NCBI GenBank assembly: GCA_963832245.1
Contig: CAWHTG010000002.1
Coordinates: 930,001 to 994,000 of the forward strand
Direction of reading: 5' to 3'
DNA from: JABDBE01 sp963832245
GTDB taxonomy: Bacteria > Acidobacteriota > Terriglobia > Terriglobales > Acidobacteriaceae
Length of the DNA stretch: 64,000 nucleotides
Part shown: positions 28,949-35,779 of the stretch, piece after piece
How the letters are laid out: each line of letters opens with the position of its first letter
Numbering within the stretch: position 1 is the stretch's first letter
Translations under genes and position numbers: made by a program
The notes under the pieces: model-generated
The model's input: the letters and a program-made list of their open reading frames with translations, nothing else
Database searches by the model: none
Told to the model about the DNA's origin: nothing

Positions 28949-29569
28949 GTGAGCGAAGCACATTTGACCATGGGAGCGCACTCCGCTCCCCCGATGGAAG
29001 CACGGCCCTTTGCTATGCCTTCCAAGAAGCTGGCGATGTGGCTGTTCATCATGTCGGACGTGATGACGTTTGCTGCCTGCGCGGTAGCCTACGCATTCCT
29101 GCGAAATGCGACTCCCGACTGGCCGCGGCCTTTCCACACCGTAACCAGCGTTGCCGCTATGACTGTGATCATGCTAACCAGCAGCCTCACCATGCTCGTT
29201 GCTCTCGAGGCCGCCAAGGCAGCGGATAAAGCGAAAGCTTTCCAGTGGATGATCATTACGGCCGCTGCAGGCGTTCTATTCACCCTGCTCCACATCCGCG
29301 ATTGGATGGGCATGATCAATCAGGGTGTCACCTTGTTCCACAATCCCTGGAGCCCGGCGCCCTTTGGAGCTGCGTTCTATAGCATCACCGGCTTCAGCCT
29401 GATGCACATCTCGGTCGGTACGATTGCTTTGTTCGTCGTGGCCATCCGCTACAAAGGAGGCCGCTATACCGCCGACGATGTCGAGCTATTTAACCTTTTC
29501 TGGCAATTTATTGGCTTGGTCTGGTTATTTATCGTTCCACTCGTCTATCTGATGAACCTGGCGCGCTAG
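28949..29569 (+). CDS. Cytochrome c oxidase subunit III (second copy)
   Basis: 206 residues from a GTG with CAGGAGGC upstream. Five predicted membrane helices. KLAMWLFIMSDVMTFAAC is the usual subunit III opening, and FNLFWQFIGLVWLFIVPLVYL the end. It differs from the preceding copy in sequence, so it is not a recent duplication. Either the two form parts of one oxidase, or each is used in a different assembly. Operon position and spacing (22 bases) indicate co-expression. Confidence 0.88.
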   Translation: MSEAHLTMGAHSAPPMEARPFAMPSKKLAMWLFIMSDVMTFAACAVAYAFLRNATPDWPRPFHTVTSVAAMTVIMLTSSLTMLVALEAAKAADKAKAFQWMIITAAAGVLFTLLHIRDWMGMINQGVTLFHNPWSPAPFGAAFYSITGFSLMHISVGTIALFVVAIRYKGGRYTADDVELFNLFWQFIGLVWLFIVPLVYLMNLAR

Positions 29570-29571
29570 AC

Positions 29572-29601
29572 CGACGAAATTCAGATCGACGAAATTCAGA
29601 C
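29572..29601 (+). repeat. 15-bp tandem duplication before the subunit IV gene
   Basis: CGACGAAATTCAGA(T/C) occurs twice in a row at 29572-29586 and 29587-29601, about 25 bases before the subunit IV start. It lengthens the intercistronic spacer. Confidence 0.75.
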
Positions 29602-29624
29602 CGGAGACATTAAGGAGCGAACCC

Positions 29625-29936
29625 ATGACGACAACTGCAGCAAGCGGAATGAAAAAATATGTGGCCGTTTACGTCGCCCTTTTGGTCCTTGCGGCATTGC
29701 AGTTCTTCCTCGGTTATCAGGGGCAGGGGTCGCAGTTGCTCGTGCGCTTTCTGACCTTTGCCGTTATTGAGACCATTCTCGTGATGCTATTCTTTATGAA
29801 TCTCGGTACGGAAAATTCCGGGTTCATCAAGTTCTTCGTCTATTTCATGCTTTTCGTGCTCGCAACCATGAACTATGTGTGGACCGACAGCTTCCGGTTG
29901 CTCCTGTTCCGGCTCACGGGCTATACGCCAAGCTAG
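29625..29936 (+). CDS. coxD: Cytochrome c oxidase subunit IV (small, three-helix)
   Basis: 103 residues with three predicted membrane helices and AAGGAGCG before the ATG. The layout KYVAVYVALLVLAALQFFLG, TFAVIETILVMLFFMNLG and FMLFVLATMNYVWTD matches the prokaryotic COX4/CyoD-like family, which assists Cu-B assembly and stability of the oxidase. It is last of the oxidase structural genes. Confidence 0.85.
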   Translation: MTTTAASGMKKYVAVYVALLVLAALQFFLGYQGQGSQLLVRFLTFAVIETILVMLFFMNLGTENSGFIKFFVYFMLFVLATMNYVWTDSFRLLLFRLTGYTPS

Positions 29937-29960
29937 TTCCAAGCTAGTTCCAAGCTAGTT
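29928..29960 (+). repeat. Three tandem copies of an 11-bp unit over a stop codon
   Basis: CCAAGCTAGTT is repeated three times exactly at 29928-29938, 29939-29949 and 29950-29960, followed by CCAAGG. The stop codon of the subunit IV gene (TAG 29934-29936) is in the first copy, and the following AAGG begins the ribosome binding site of the next gene. It probably arose by slippage. Confidence 0.88.
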
Positions 29961-29973
29961 CCAAGGATGATCA

Positions 29974-30237
29974 ATGCGTAAATCGCGTCTTCGACTTGCG
30001 TGGGTTGGGTCAGTAGGAGTGATCCTCTTGCTAACGGCTCTGCCCGCTTTTTCTCAGAATTGTGCCCTCTGCTATACTCAGGCGGCTTCCGCGGGCGCTC
30101 GAATGATTCAGGCATTGAAGAGCGGGATTCTGATCCTCATCATTCCTCCCACGCTGGGATCCATTGGCATGATTTTCATTGTGCGTCGCAAGAACAACCG
30201 CTTTAAGCGAAACGAGTCCGCGGTAGAAGACTGGTAA
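29974..30237 (+). CDS. Small Cys-motif membrane protein in oxidase operon
   Basis: 87 residues: an N-terminal hydrophobic signal-like segment (VGVILLLTALPAFSQ), then NCALCYTQAASAGARM with two cysteines two residues apart, a second membrane helix (ILILIIPPTLGSIGMIFIV) and a basic tail. The CALCY pair would lie on the periplasmic side. Similar small proteins accompany oxidase genes in related bacteria as far as I recall, but no function is known to me. A role in copper or heme delivery to the oxidase is a guess from position and cysteines. The next gene starts one base after its stop. Confidence 0.72.
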   Translation: MRKSRLRLAWVGSVGVILLLTALPAFSQNCALCYTQAASAGARMIQALKSGILILIIPPTLGSIGMIFIVRRKNNRFKRNESAVEDW

Positions 30238-30238
30238 A

Positions 30239-31138
30239 ATGGCAACCACAAATCTAATGGCAAACTCCATCGCGCCGCAGACACTCGATGCCAAGCTCCG
30301 GGATTACTACACGCTCACCAAGCCCGAAGTGAACCTGCTTATTCTGATGACCACGTCGGCGGGATATTACCTCGCCTCTCGCGGACCGTTCAGGATCGGA
30401 GGCTTGTTGAACACCCTCATCGGCACGCTGCTGGTCGCCAGCGGGACCGCAACCCTCAACCAATGGATGGAGCGGGTGTGGGACGGACAAATGCGCCGCA
30501 CCGCAAACCGCCCTCTGCCTTCAGGACGCCTCAGCACTCGCGAAGCATTTCTGTTTGGCATGGGATTGAGCGTCGCCGGAGGCCTGTATCTGGCGGCTAC
30601 AGTAAACCTGTTGTCAGCATTTCTAGCGGTCTCGACACTGCTGTCATACCTTCTTGTCTACACCCCGTTGAAGCGAAAAACGCCGCTGTGCACGCTGCTG
30701 GGCGCATTCCCCGGGGCTATGCCCACGCTCATAGGATGGGCCGGGGCGTCCGCCGGCATCGACCGTCAAGCTTGGTATCTTTTTTCGATTCTCTTTCTGT
30801 GGCAGTTCCCTCATTTTCTCGCGATTGCCCTGATGTACCGTGATGACTACGCACGCGCGGGCTACAAAATGCTGCCTGATTTTGATGTCGACTCCCGCTT
30901 CACTCGGGCGGAAATTGTTGGCTTCACTCTCGTCTTGATCGCGACCACGATGCTGCCGCTCGTGGGACGCGGCGGAGCGATCTATTTGACCGGTATGTTG
31001 CTGGCGGGAGCGTTCCTGCTGTATCACGTAACCAAACTGGCGCAGTCGGCTTCGAAAGGGTTGGCCAGCCGGGTAGTGCACGCCTCAGTGATTTACCTTC
31101 CCATTGTTCTGGGCCTGCTGATCGCCCGAAAAATGTAG
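30239..31138 (+). CDS. ctaB: Heme O synthase (protoheme IX farnesyltransferase)
   Basis: A 299-residue UbiA-family prenyltransferase with eight or nine membrane helices. It converts heme B to heme O, the first step to heme A for the aa3 oxidase encoded upstream. Motifs: NQWMERVWDGQMRRTANRP (polyprenyl-diphosphate/Mg site N-x3-E..D..M-x-RT-x2-RP), YTPLKRKT, and LMYRDDYARAGYKMLP. No ctaA (heme A synthase) gene is seen in the window. It is the last gene of the operon; a GC hairpin follows. Confidence 0.95.
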   Translation: MATTNLMANSIAPQTLDAKLRDYYTLTKPEVNLLILMTTSAGYYLASRGPFRIGGLLNTLIGTLLVASGTATLNQWMERVWDGQMRRTANRPLPSGRLSTREAFLFGMGLSVAGGLYLAATVNLLSAFLAVSTLLSYLLVYTPLKRKTPLCTLLGAFPGAMPTLIGWAGASAGIDRQAWYLFSILFLWQFPHFLAIALMYRDDYARAGYKMLPDFDVDSRFTRAEIVGFTLVLIATTMLPLVGRGGAIYLTGMLLAGAFLLYHVTKLAQSASKGLASRVVHASVIYLPIVLGLLIARKM

Positions 31139-31141
31139 GCG

Positions 31142-31157
31142 CGCGCGTCCTCGCGCG
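31142..31157 (+). terminator. Short GC hairpin after ctaB
   Basis: CGCGCG-TCCT-CGCGCG (31142-31157) begins four bases past the ctaB stop. It has no clear T run, so it is only a weak terminator candidate. Confidence 0.4.
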
Positions 31158-31230
31158 TGTCCCCGAAAAGTGTGCCAGGACCTCTAAAGGCCATGACCCT
31201 CACGGCCGGTCGCGACCCGACAAATCGAAG

Positions 31231-31265
31231 ATGACCAATATAGTCACATCGGCTACACTCGTGAC
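31231..31265 (+). promoter_or_regulatory. Predicted promoter of the second toxin-antitoxin pair, leaderless geometry
   Basis: ATGACC (31231-31236) and TACACT (31254-31259) are spaced by 17 bases and each match the consensus at four of six positions. Only six bases separate the -10 box from the ATG at 31266, the same spacing as at the vapBC promoter. GTCAC (31243-31247) and GTGAC (31261-31265) form an inverted repeat over the -10 box and may be the antitoxin operator. Confidence 0.5.
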
Positions 31266-31553
31266 ATGAGAAGCGTGAACATTAGCGACCTGAAAGCGCG
31301 TCTCAGTGCCCATATTCAGCTGGTGCGAGACGGAGAGGAAGTTCTGGTGTGCGACCGCAATAAGCCTGTGGCGCGAATCATCCCCTGCGGTTTGGAGGGC
31401 CACTCCCAGCAGGAGCGTCGCCTGATTGCCCGTGGTGCCCTCATGCCACCTCGTAACAAACGACCTGCAGCTATCTCCTGGCCAGATCCTCCCGGCAATG
31501 TTTCCGACAAGATTATGGAGCAAGTATGGCGGCAAGAACGGGAAAGCCGTTAA
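31266..31553 (+). CDS. Phd/YefM-like antitoxin
   Basis: 95 residues. NISDLKARLSAHIQLVRDGE and VLVCDRNKPVARII are the Phd/YefM DNA-binding fold; the C-terminal half is Pro/Trp-containing and probably wraps the toxin. It overlaps the next gene by 28 bases, so the pair is translationally coupled. The predicted start is directly at the promoter, with no ribosome binding site. It likely represses its own operon. Confidence 0.87.
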   Translation: MRSVNISDLKARLSAHIQLVRDGEEVLVCDRNKPVARIIPCGLEGHSQQERRLIARGALMPPRNKRPAAISWPDPPGNVSDKIMEQVWRQERESR

Positions 31554-31984
31554 CCCGGGTTCCCGCTTTTTGGGACGCGAGTGCTCTGGTTCCTCTCTGC
31601 GTTCGCCAACGCGTGACGCCTCGCGCCATTGTTCTATACAAAACTTATGATCCCGTCGTCTGGTGGTCAACGCCGGTTGAAATTGCCAGCGCACTCGCCC
31701 GCCTTGTGCGAATGAATCAACTCGACACCCGCGACTGGGCGAAGGCCGCGAAACTCGCCAGAAGCCTTGCCGGTTGGTGGTCCGTAATTCAGCCCTCGGA
31801 CGCTCTGCGGGCTTCCTCGATGCAACTGGTGGATCGCTACGATTTGCGGGCGGCGGATTCGTTGCAACTGGCGGCCGCCCTAGAGTGGTGTGAGCACGCC
31901 CCGCAGGGGCGCATTTTTCTGACTACCGATCAAAAGCTAAGGGAAGCGGCGCTACTCAGCGGCTTCGAAGCCAAATCGATGTGA
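31526..31984 (+). CDS. PIN-domain toxin
   Basis: 152 residues. The first acid of the PIN site is in FWDASALVPLC (Asp near residue 17). STPVEIASALARL gives the conserved Glu, LRAADSLQLAAALE the Asp of the third motif, and FLTTDQKLREAA the last. It is a Mg-dependent RNase of the VapC type, with the antitoxin gene directly upstream. It differs in sequence from the PIN toxin at 1541-1921, so the window holds two unrelated VapBC-like modules. Confidence 0.87.
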   Translation: MAARTGKPLTRVPAFWDASALVPLCVRQRVTPRAIVLYKTYDPVVWWSTPVEIASALARLVRMNQLDTRDWAKAAKLARSLAGWWSVIQPSDALRASSMQLVDRYDLRAADSLQLAAALEWCEHAPQGRIFLTTDQKLREAALLSGFEAKSM

Positions 31985-32076
31985 GCCCTGACCGAGTTTC
32001 ACTCGCTCGCACTTTGTCGTAAAAGGCGAACAAAATTCTGCGCACCTTCATCAAAAAGTTTCTCACTCTGCTCGTA

Positions 32077-32883
32077 TTGACCTACATTGCCTTGGGCGCG
32101 CTTTTCTATTTTCAACAAGATCAAATGACCTTCCCTGCGCCAACTCAGTATCCAAACGTCACTCCTGCAGATGCCGGGCTCGCGTTCGAAGACCTGCATA
32201 TCCCGGTCACCGCATCAGAGCAGATTCACGCCTGGTGGATTCCTGCAATCCAGCCCTCTGACAAGGTGCTGTTAATGTTTCACGGTAACGGCTACGTTCT
32301 GGAACAGGCGGCTGCCCCGGCTGGCGAGGTGATGTTCTTACATCATCTCGGCCCCAATCTCCTCTTGGTGGACTATCGCGGATACGGCTCCAGCAGCCCA
32401 GGCACGCCAAACGAGACTCGCGTGTATGAGGACGCCCGCGCAGTGTTGGGTTGCGCGCTCAATCAGCGCCACCTGCGCATCCACAACGTCATTCTTATGG
32501 GCCGCTCGATTGGCACGGGGCCAGCCACACAACTTGCCTTGGAACATCCTGATGTTGGGGGGCTGATCCTCGAGAGCCCATTTACCAGTGTCCCGGAGGC
32601 CGCCAAGGCAATTTGGTACTTACGGGCATTTCCACTTGCCCCTTTCATTCACAATCGGTTTGACAACCTCTCGAAGATCGGCGCTGTGCACGTGCCCGTG
32701 TTCATCACTGTCGGAACCGAAGACACTCTGACGCCTCCCCAAATGGCTGGCGCACTATTCCAGCAAGCGAATCAACCCAAGCAGCTCTATCTCGTTCCCA
32801 AGGCGGACCACAATGACATCGTAACAGTAGGCGGAGAGGGGCTGGAAAACCAGCTCAGCGCATTCATTGAAAGCATCCATTGA
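32077..32883 (+). CDS. Alpha/beta hydrolase, membrane-anchored
   Basis: 268 residues from a TTG. The fold shows the oxyanion turn FHGNGYV, VDYRGYGSSS, nucleophile elbow GRSIGTG (catalytic Ser), the Asp region TVGTEDTLTPP and the catalytic His in PKADHNDIV. It resembles the BEM46/ABHD13 group. The frame is open further upstream to 32023 and would add a hydrophobic anchor (LRTFIKKFLTLLVLTYIALG) preceded by AAAAGGCGAA, but only CTG or ATT codons are available as starts there. The true N-terminus is therefore uncertain; a membrane-anchored form is likely. The substrate is unknown. Confidence 0.83.
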   Translation: MTYIALGALFYFQQDQMTFPAPTQYPNVTPADAGLAFEDLHIPVTASEQIHAWWIPAIQPSDKVLLMFHGNGYVLEQAAAPAGEVMFLHHLGPNLLLVDYRGYGSSSPGTPNETRVYEDARAVLGCALNQRHLRIHNVILMGRSIGTGPATQLALEHPDVGGLILESPFTSVPEAAKAIWYLRAFPLAPFIHNRFDNLSKIGAVHVPVFITVGTEDTLTPPQMAGALFQQANQPKQLYLVPKADHNDIVTVGGEGLENQLSAFIESIH

Positions 32884-32931
32884 ACTGAGAGCCAAACCTG
32901 AATTTCAGCATGCCGAGACGCACTGCCCCGT

Positions 32932-33465
32932 TCAGAGCGCGGCGGAGATGCCCCGCGTAGGATATTGCAGGCAGCCAAGCAACACTGCGAGGCGAGTCAT
33001 CTGCTCATAGCGTTCCGCCACGCGAACTGGAGAGATGTAAGTGCCGGGAAGAATCATGCCCAGATAAAGCCTGGGAATGGCAAGGGAAGCGTAAAGCCGA
33101 AGGCGAATGGCATTATCCACCAACTTCTCAGCCGCTTCCGCGGTTGCGGGATCGGAACTACGACGCCCCGCATCGGCCAACTGCAACAGGATCGCCGCAT
33201 TTTTCGCCGCGCATGAGACATACTCGACCGCAGCGCGCAAGCGTTCACGCTGAACTCTGCGGAATTCCGGCGGATGAAGATGGCTGCGTAGAAACTCCTC
33301 TTCATCAGGATCAACCAGGTTCCGAAACGCCTCAACATCTACCGCACGGATATGCCCAGTCGGATTTTCCAAAACTTCGGGGGTGAGAGCGCGGCCTTTG
33401 CTCAACCTGATCAACAATCCCACCGCTAGAAATGCGACGACGACGAGAATGAGTGTGATAGTCAT
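32932..33465 (-). CDS. Membrane-anchored protein of unknown function, coupled to the 7-TM gene
   Basis: 177 residues: one N-terminal membrane helix (ITLILVVVAFLAVGLLIRL), then a soluble, mostly helical domain with an acidic start (RNLVDPDEEEFLRSHLHP). No recognised motif. Its ATG overlaps the TGA of the upstream 7-TM gene (ATGA), so the two are translated together and probably work in the same membrane complex. I do not recognise the family. Confidence 0.75.
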   Translation of the reverse strand: MTITLILVVVAFLAVGLLIRLSKGRALTPEVLENPTGHIRAVDVEAFRNLVDPDEEEFLRSHLHPPEFRRVQRERLRAAVEYVSCAAKNAAILLQLADAGRRSSDPATAEAAEKLVDNAIRLRLYASLAIPRLYLGMILPGTYISPVRVAERYEQMTRLAVLLGCLQYPTRGISAAL

Positions 33466-34223
33466 TGTTGTAAGAGACGCTGCAGTTCCTCGTTCCAGAC
33501 CCCCAGGTCGTCCTCAGGCAATTTTTTGGACGTGCGATATGTTATTCGCTCCGGAGCTGCGAGATAGAAGACCCAGACGAGAACACAGACGTGATAAGCG
33601 GCCATCCCCAGCATGTCCAAAATATAAGATCCATCCGCAATCTGTGAACGAATGGCTGAAATGGCTAGATCGGAACTGGCCAGTATTCCGAAGCCCAGAG
33701 CTATGCCGAAGGCGTAATTCCGCCACGATAGGGCGAAGTATCGGGAAAACAGAAATAGAAACATCAGCAAACCGCACTGCATGAGGCTGACGGTTCGATC
33801 CAATATCGGGACTATAACCAGAAACCCATCAGCGCCGCTTCCATGCGTACCGGCCAGTGCGATGCCGATTAGCAGAAGTACGATGGTTGTCCAACGAAAT
33901 AATACCCTGCCCAACTCGCTCAGTGCATTGTAGCTGCGGAATACCTCGGTAAAAATCTCGTAGATAACACCAAAGCGCACCACTGTACTGATCGCCGTCC
34001 CCAGCGCAAACGCGCCACGATACTGCGGGTCCTTGAGCGACCCAGTGCGAATAAACAAAGCCAGCAAGACAGCGAACTGAAATAACTCAAAGGCTGTGTA
34101 AAGCAGGAAGCTGGGGAATTGCTTGTACAATCTGCGGCGGATCACCAACACCAGGGTAACCGCCAGCAGAATGTGGGGCACAATCCACAGGTAATAGAAA
34201 AGCAGCTGCAGCAAAACAGGCAT
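33462..34223 (-). CDS. Seven-helix membrane protein of unknown function
   Basis: 253 residues with seven clear hydrophobic segments (around residues 5-30, 37-58, 70-93, 105-124, 135-160, 168-190 and 200-224) and a short polar tail (SKKLPEDDLGVWNEELQRLL). There is no retinal lysine motif, kinase or transporter signature. Related proteins seem frequent in Acidobacteriota. Its start codon is inside a 10-bp hairpin stem (34223-34263) and has no good Shine-Dalgarno site. It is followed by an overlapping anchored-protein gene and preceded by a tiny secreted-peptide gene on the same strand. A sensory or transport role is possible but not shown. Confidence 0.75.
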   Translation of the reverse strand: MPVLLQLLFYYLWIVPHILLAVTLVLVIRRRLYKQFPSFLLYTAFELFQFAVLLALFIRTGSLKDPQYRGAFALGTAISTVVRFGVIYEIFTEVFRSYNALSELGRVLFRWTTIVLLLIGIALAGTHGSGADGFLVIVPILDRTVSLMQCGLLMFLFLFSRYFALSWRNYAFGIALGFGILASSDLAISAIRSQIADGSYILDMLGMAAYHVCVLVWVFYLAAPERITYRTSKKLPEDDLGVWNEELQRLLQQ

Positions 34224-34263
34224 GGGCTACCGAAAGCAATATATCGCTTTTAGCGGTAGCCCA
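34223..34263 (-). promoter_or_regulatory. Hairpin that includes the start codon of the 7-TM gene
   Basis: TGGGCTACCG (34223-34232) and CGGTAGCCCA (34254-34263) are exact reverse complements; an inner AAAGC/GCTTT pair continues the stem. On the minus-strand mRNA the second arm ends at the A of the ATG. It could terminate transcripts from the upstream peptide gene or hide the translation start. Confidence 0.65.
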
Positions 34264-34348
34264 CAATGGTTTTCGCACCCACTTTACAACCTTGAGATCC
34301 GTGGAATCTGTCACCGCCCTGAGCTACTGGTTACTGTTTGTCGGCGAA

Positions 34349-34516
34349 TCAGTGAGGCCAAGGGTTGCCATCCGGAGGAGGCGCGGGCTGCTCCACATTT
34401 GGCGTCTGGGCAGCTTTCATGTGCGGCCAAGGGTTGCCATCAGCCATTAGAGATGCTGGCACGGAAAGTACAGTTAGAAGGATCGTTACAGCCAACCAAA
34501 GTAGGTTCATTTTCAC
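34349..34516 (-). CDS. Small secreted peptide with a duplicated DGNPWPH motif
   Basis: 55 residues from GTG (34516), with AAAGGAAA about eight bases upstream; an internal ATG (34510) is an alternative. The first 24-25 residues are a textbook signal peptide: basic start, hydrophobic core (LLWLAVTILLTVLS) and cleavage near ASLMA. The mature peptide of about 30 residues begins DGNPWPH, has a middle KAAQTPNVEQPAPPP, and ends with a second DGNPWPH just before the stop. The two motif-coding 21-mers (34352-34372 and 34421-34441) differ at one base. I do not recognise a family. It is on the same strand and about 125 bases ahead of the 7-TM gene. It might be a signal peptide hormone, a toxin or a metal-binding peptide. 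Confidence 0.65.
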   Translation of the reverse strand: MKMNLLWLAVTILLTVLSVPASLMADGNPWPHMKAAQTPNVEQPAPPPDGNPWPH

Positions 34517-34620
34517 GGTGTAATTTCCTTTCCAATGTGGGATTACCCCGTGATAATGTATGGACGCCTACGCTTTTGAACAGGGTACTAAAGTAATTTC
34601 GTATTTCCAAAAACGTAACA

Positions 34621-35067
34621 ATGAGCCTTTATTCCGCACTCGAGGATCTCCACGAAACCACGCTCCGAGCCTTCGCCGGCTGTCTGAACAAGCTGGAATA
34701 TCTCGCTGGATTGCGGGATAAACAGGGAGGCTACGAACATTGGGGTTTAGCTCGTGTTTACGGGGACTTGGCAGCCAAGAAAGCACTGGCGCGAGCGCAC
34801 CGCTCACTACTGTCTAAGGTTCTGGCAATGCCCATCCGGAAGCTCGCGGAAGATGCGAAACAATCCAGTGAAGTAGCGGGCCTTCCTCCGGATGCTTATG
34901 TGGAGCGGCTGGCGAGCACCAGCCCGAATCTGTTGCCCCAGGGACCGGGCGCCGGCTCCGCCCGCCATCTCAGTTCAGTGCTTCACGCGCTTTCGAGTTT
35001 GTTGAAGAATTCCAAAGGGGACGCCAATCCCCCAACCGGATCGCCACCCCGACGACCTGACCGATGA
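34621..35067 (+). CDS. Conserved-looking small protein of unknown function
   Basis: 148 residues. The first 85 are helical and charged (LEDLHETTLRAFAGCLNKLEYLAGL, then WGLARVYGDLAAKKALARAHRSLLSKVL). The C-terminal 40 residues are Pro/Ser-rich and probably disordered. No signal peptide. The last 98 bases overlap the end of the convergent XRE regulator gene. The overlapping tail may be non-conserved. I do not recognise the family, but the composition of the N-terminal domain looks like genuine protein. Confidence 0.68.
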   Translation: MSLYSALEDLHETTLRAFAGCLNKLEYLAGLRDKQGGYEHWGLARVYGDLAAKKALARAHRSLLSKVLAMPIRKLAEDAKQSSEVAGLPPDAYVERLASTSPNLLPQGPGAGSARHLSSVLHALSSLLKNSKGDANPPTGSPPRRPDR

Positions 35068-35779
35068 TCTCCGCCTCTTGGGGGTAACGCAGGGCGCGAG
35101 CTGCAACCGGCGAGAGCGGATGCGGCTGCAGAATAATTTCTTCCCGCGTCATGGTGCACCAGCAACAGGTGTGGCCATTCCGCGTTTCCACAAAATAAAT
35201 CGGGCGCTCGTACTCCGACCTCCAGCCCCCTTCCGAAGCCTTGTTTTTCGACTCATCCACTTGCACGAAACTCCCAGGCGGTAGAAGCGGATACATAGTC
35301 AAATCCTCGCTGCCAATATAACCATAGGTGTACTGGCAGGTGGCATATTGGGCCAAGTACGCGAGCGGCACCAGCCCCCACTGTTCCACCATCCGTCCAA
35401 AGTTCACGGTGCGCCGGGGATCGAAGCTGGGATCAAGGCGGGTCGGCACTTGCACGCTGGAGAGGTTGGCAAGAGCGTTGGAAACATGCGATTTTGGCGG
35501 GAAGACAAAATCCAGATCCGCGGCCAACCCATTCAAGTCGACGCCGTACCAGGAAAGCAGCTCCCGGATGTCCCGCCGGTAGATCACAGCCAGCGAATAC
35601 AAACGGTAGATGCTAGGGACTACTCCTTTTGTCTCAATATCCGAAAGCCGGCTCGGAGCTATGGCAAATTCGTCATTCGCGCGTTTTTGCGCGATCTGTG
35701 CGCTGGCGTTTTCCACGTCTCGCATAGTCAATCCGAGTTGCTCGCGCATGACGCGCAGGTTCTGTCCCCCAGGAAACAT
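34970..35779 (-). CDS. XRE-family regulator with an S24-like C-terminal domain
   Basis: About 269 residues from MFPGGQNLRVMREQLG, with AAGGGGGG directly upstream. The N-terminal 70 residues are a helix-turn-helix of the XRE/Cro type (LRVMREQLGLTMRDVENA, then SRLSDIETKGVVPSIYRLYSLAVIY). The C-terminal part (GSFVQVDESKNKA, RPIYFVETRNGHTCCWC, EAEIIGQVVGVAIRL) is like the LexA/phage-repressor S24 fold, but no Ser-Lys catalytic pair could be confirmed. It may be a stress-sensing repressor. The gene is convergent with, and overlaps, the small gene at 34621-35067. Confidence 0.82.
   Translation of the reverse strand: MFPGGQNLRVMREQLGLTMRDVENASAQIAQKRANDEFAIAPSRLSDIETKGVVPSIYRLYSLAVIYRRDIRELLSWYGVDLNGLAADLDFVFPPKSHVSNALANLSSVQVPTRLDPSFDPRRTVNFGRMVEQWGLVPLAYLAQYATCQYTYGYIGSEDLTMYPLLPPGSFVQVDESKNKASEGGWRSEYERPIYFVETRNGHTCCWCTMTREEIILQPHPLSPVAARALRYPQEAEIIGQVVGVAIRLGDWRPLWNSSTNSKAREALN

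Noticed and set aside
29928..29960. CRISPR-like repeats
   Set aside because: The three 11-bp units are in direct contact with no spacers; no array was found in the window.
31139..31265. Small RNA or tRNA between ctaB and the antitoxin gene
   Set aside because: Apart from one 6-bp hairpin no cloverleaf or stable fold is evident.
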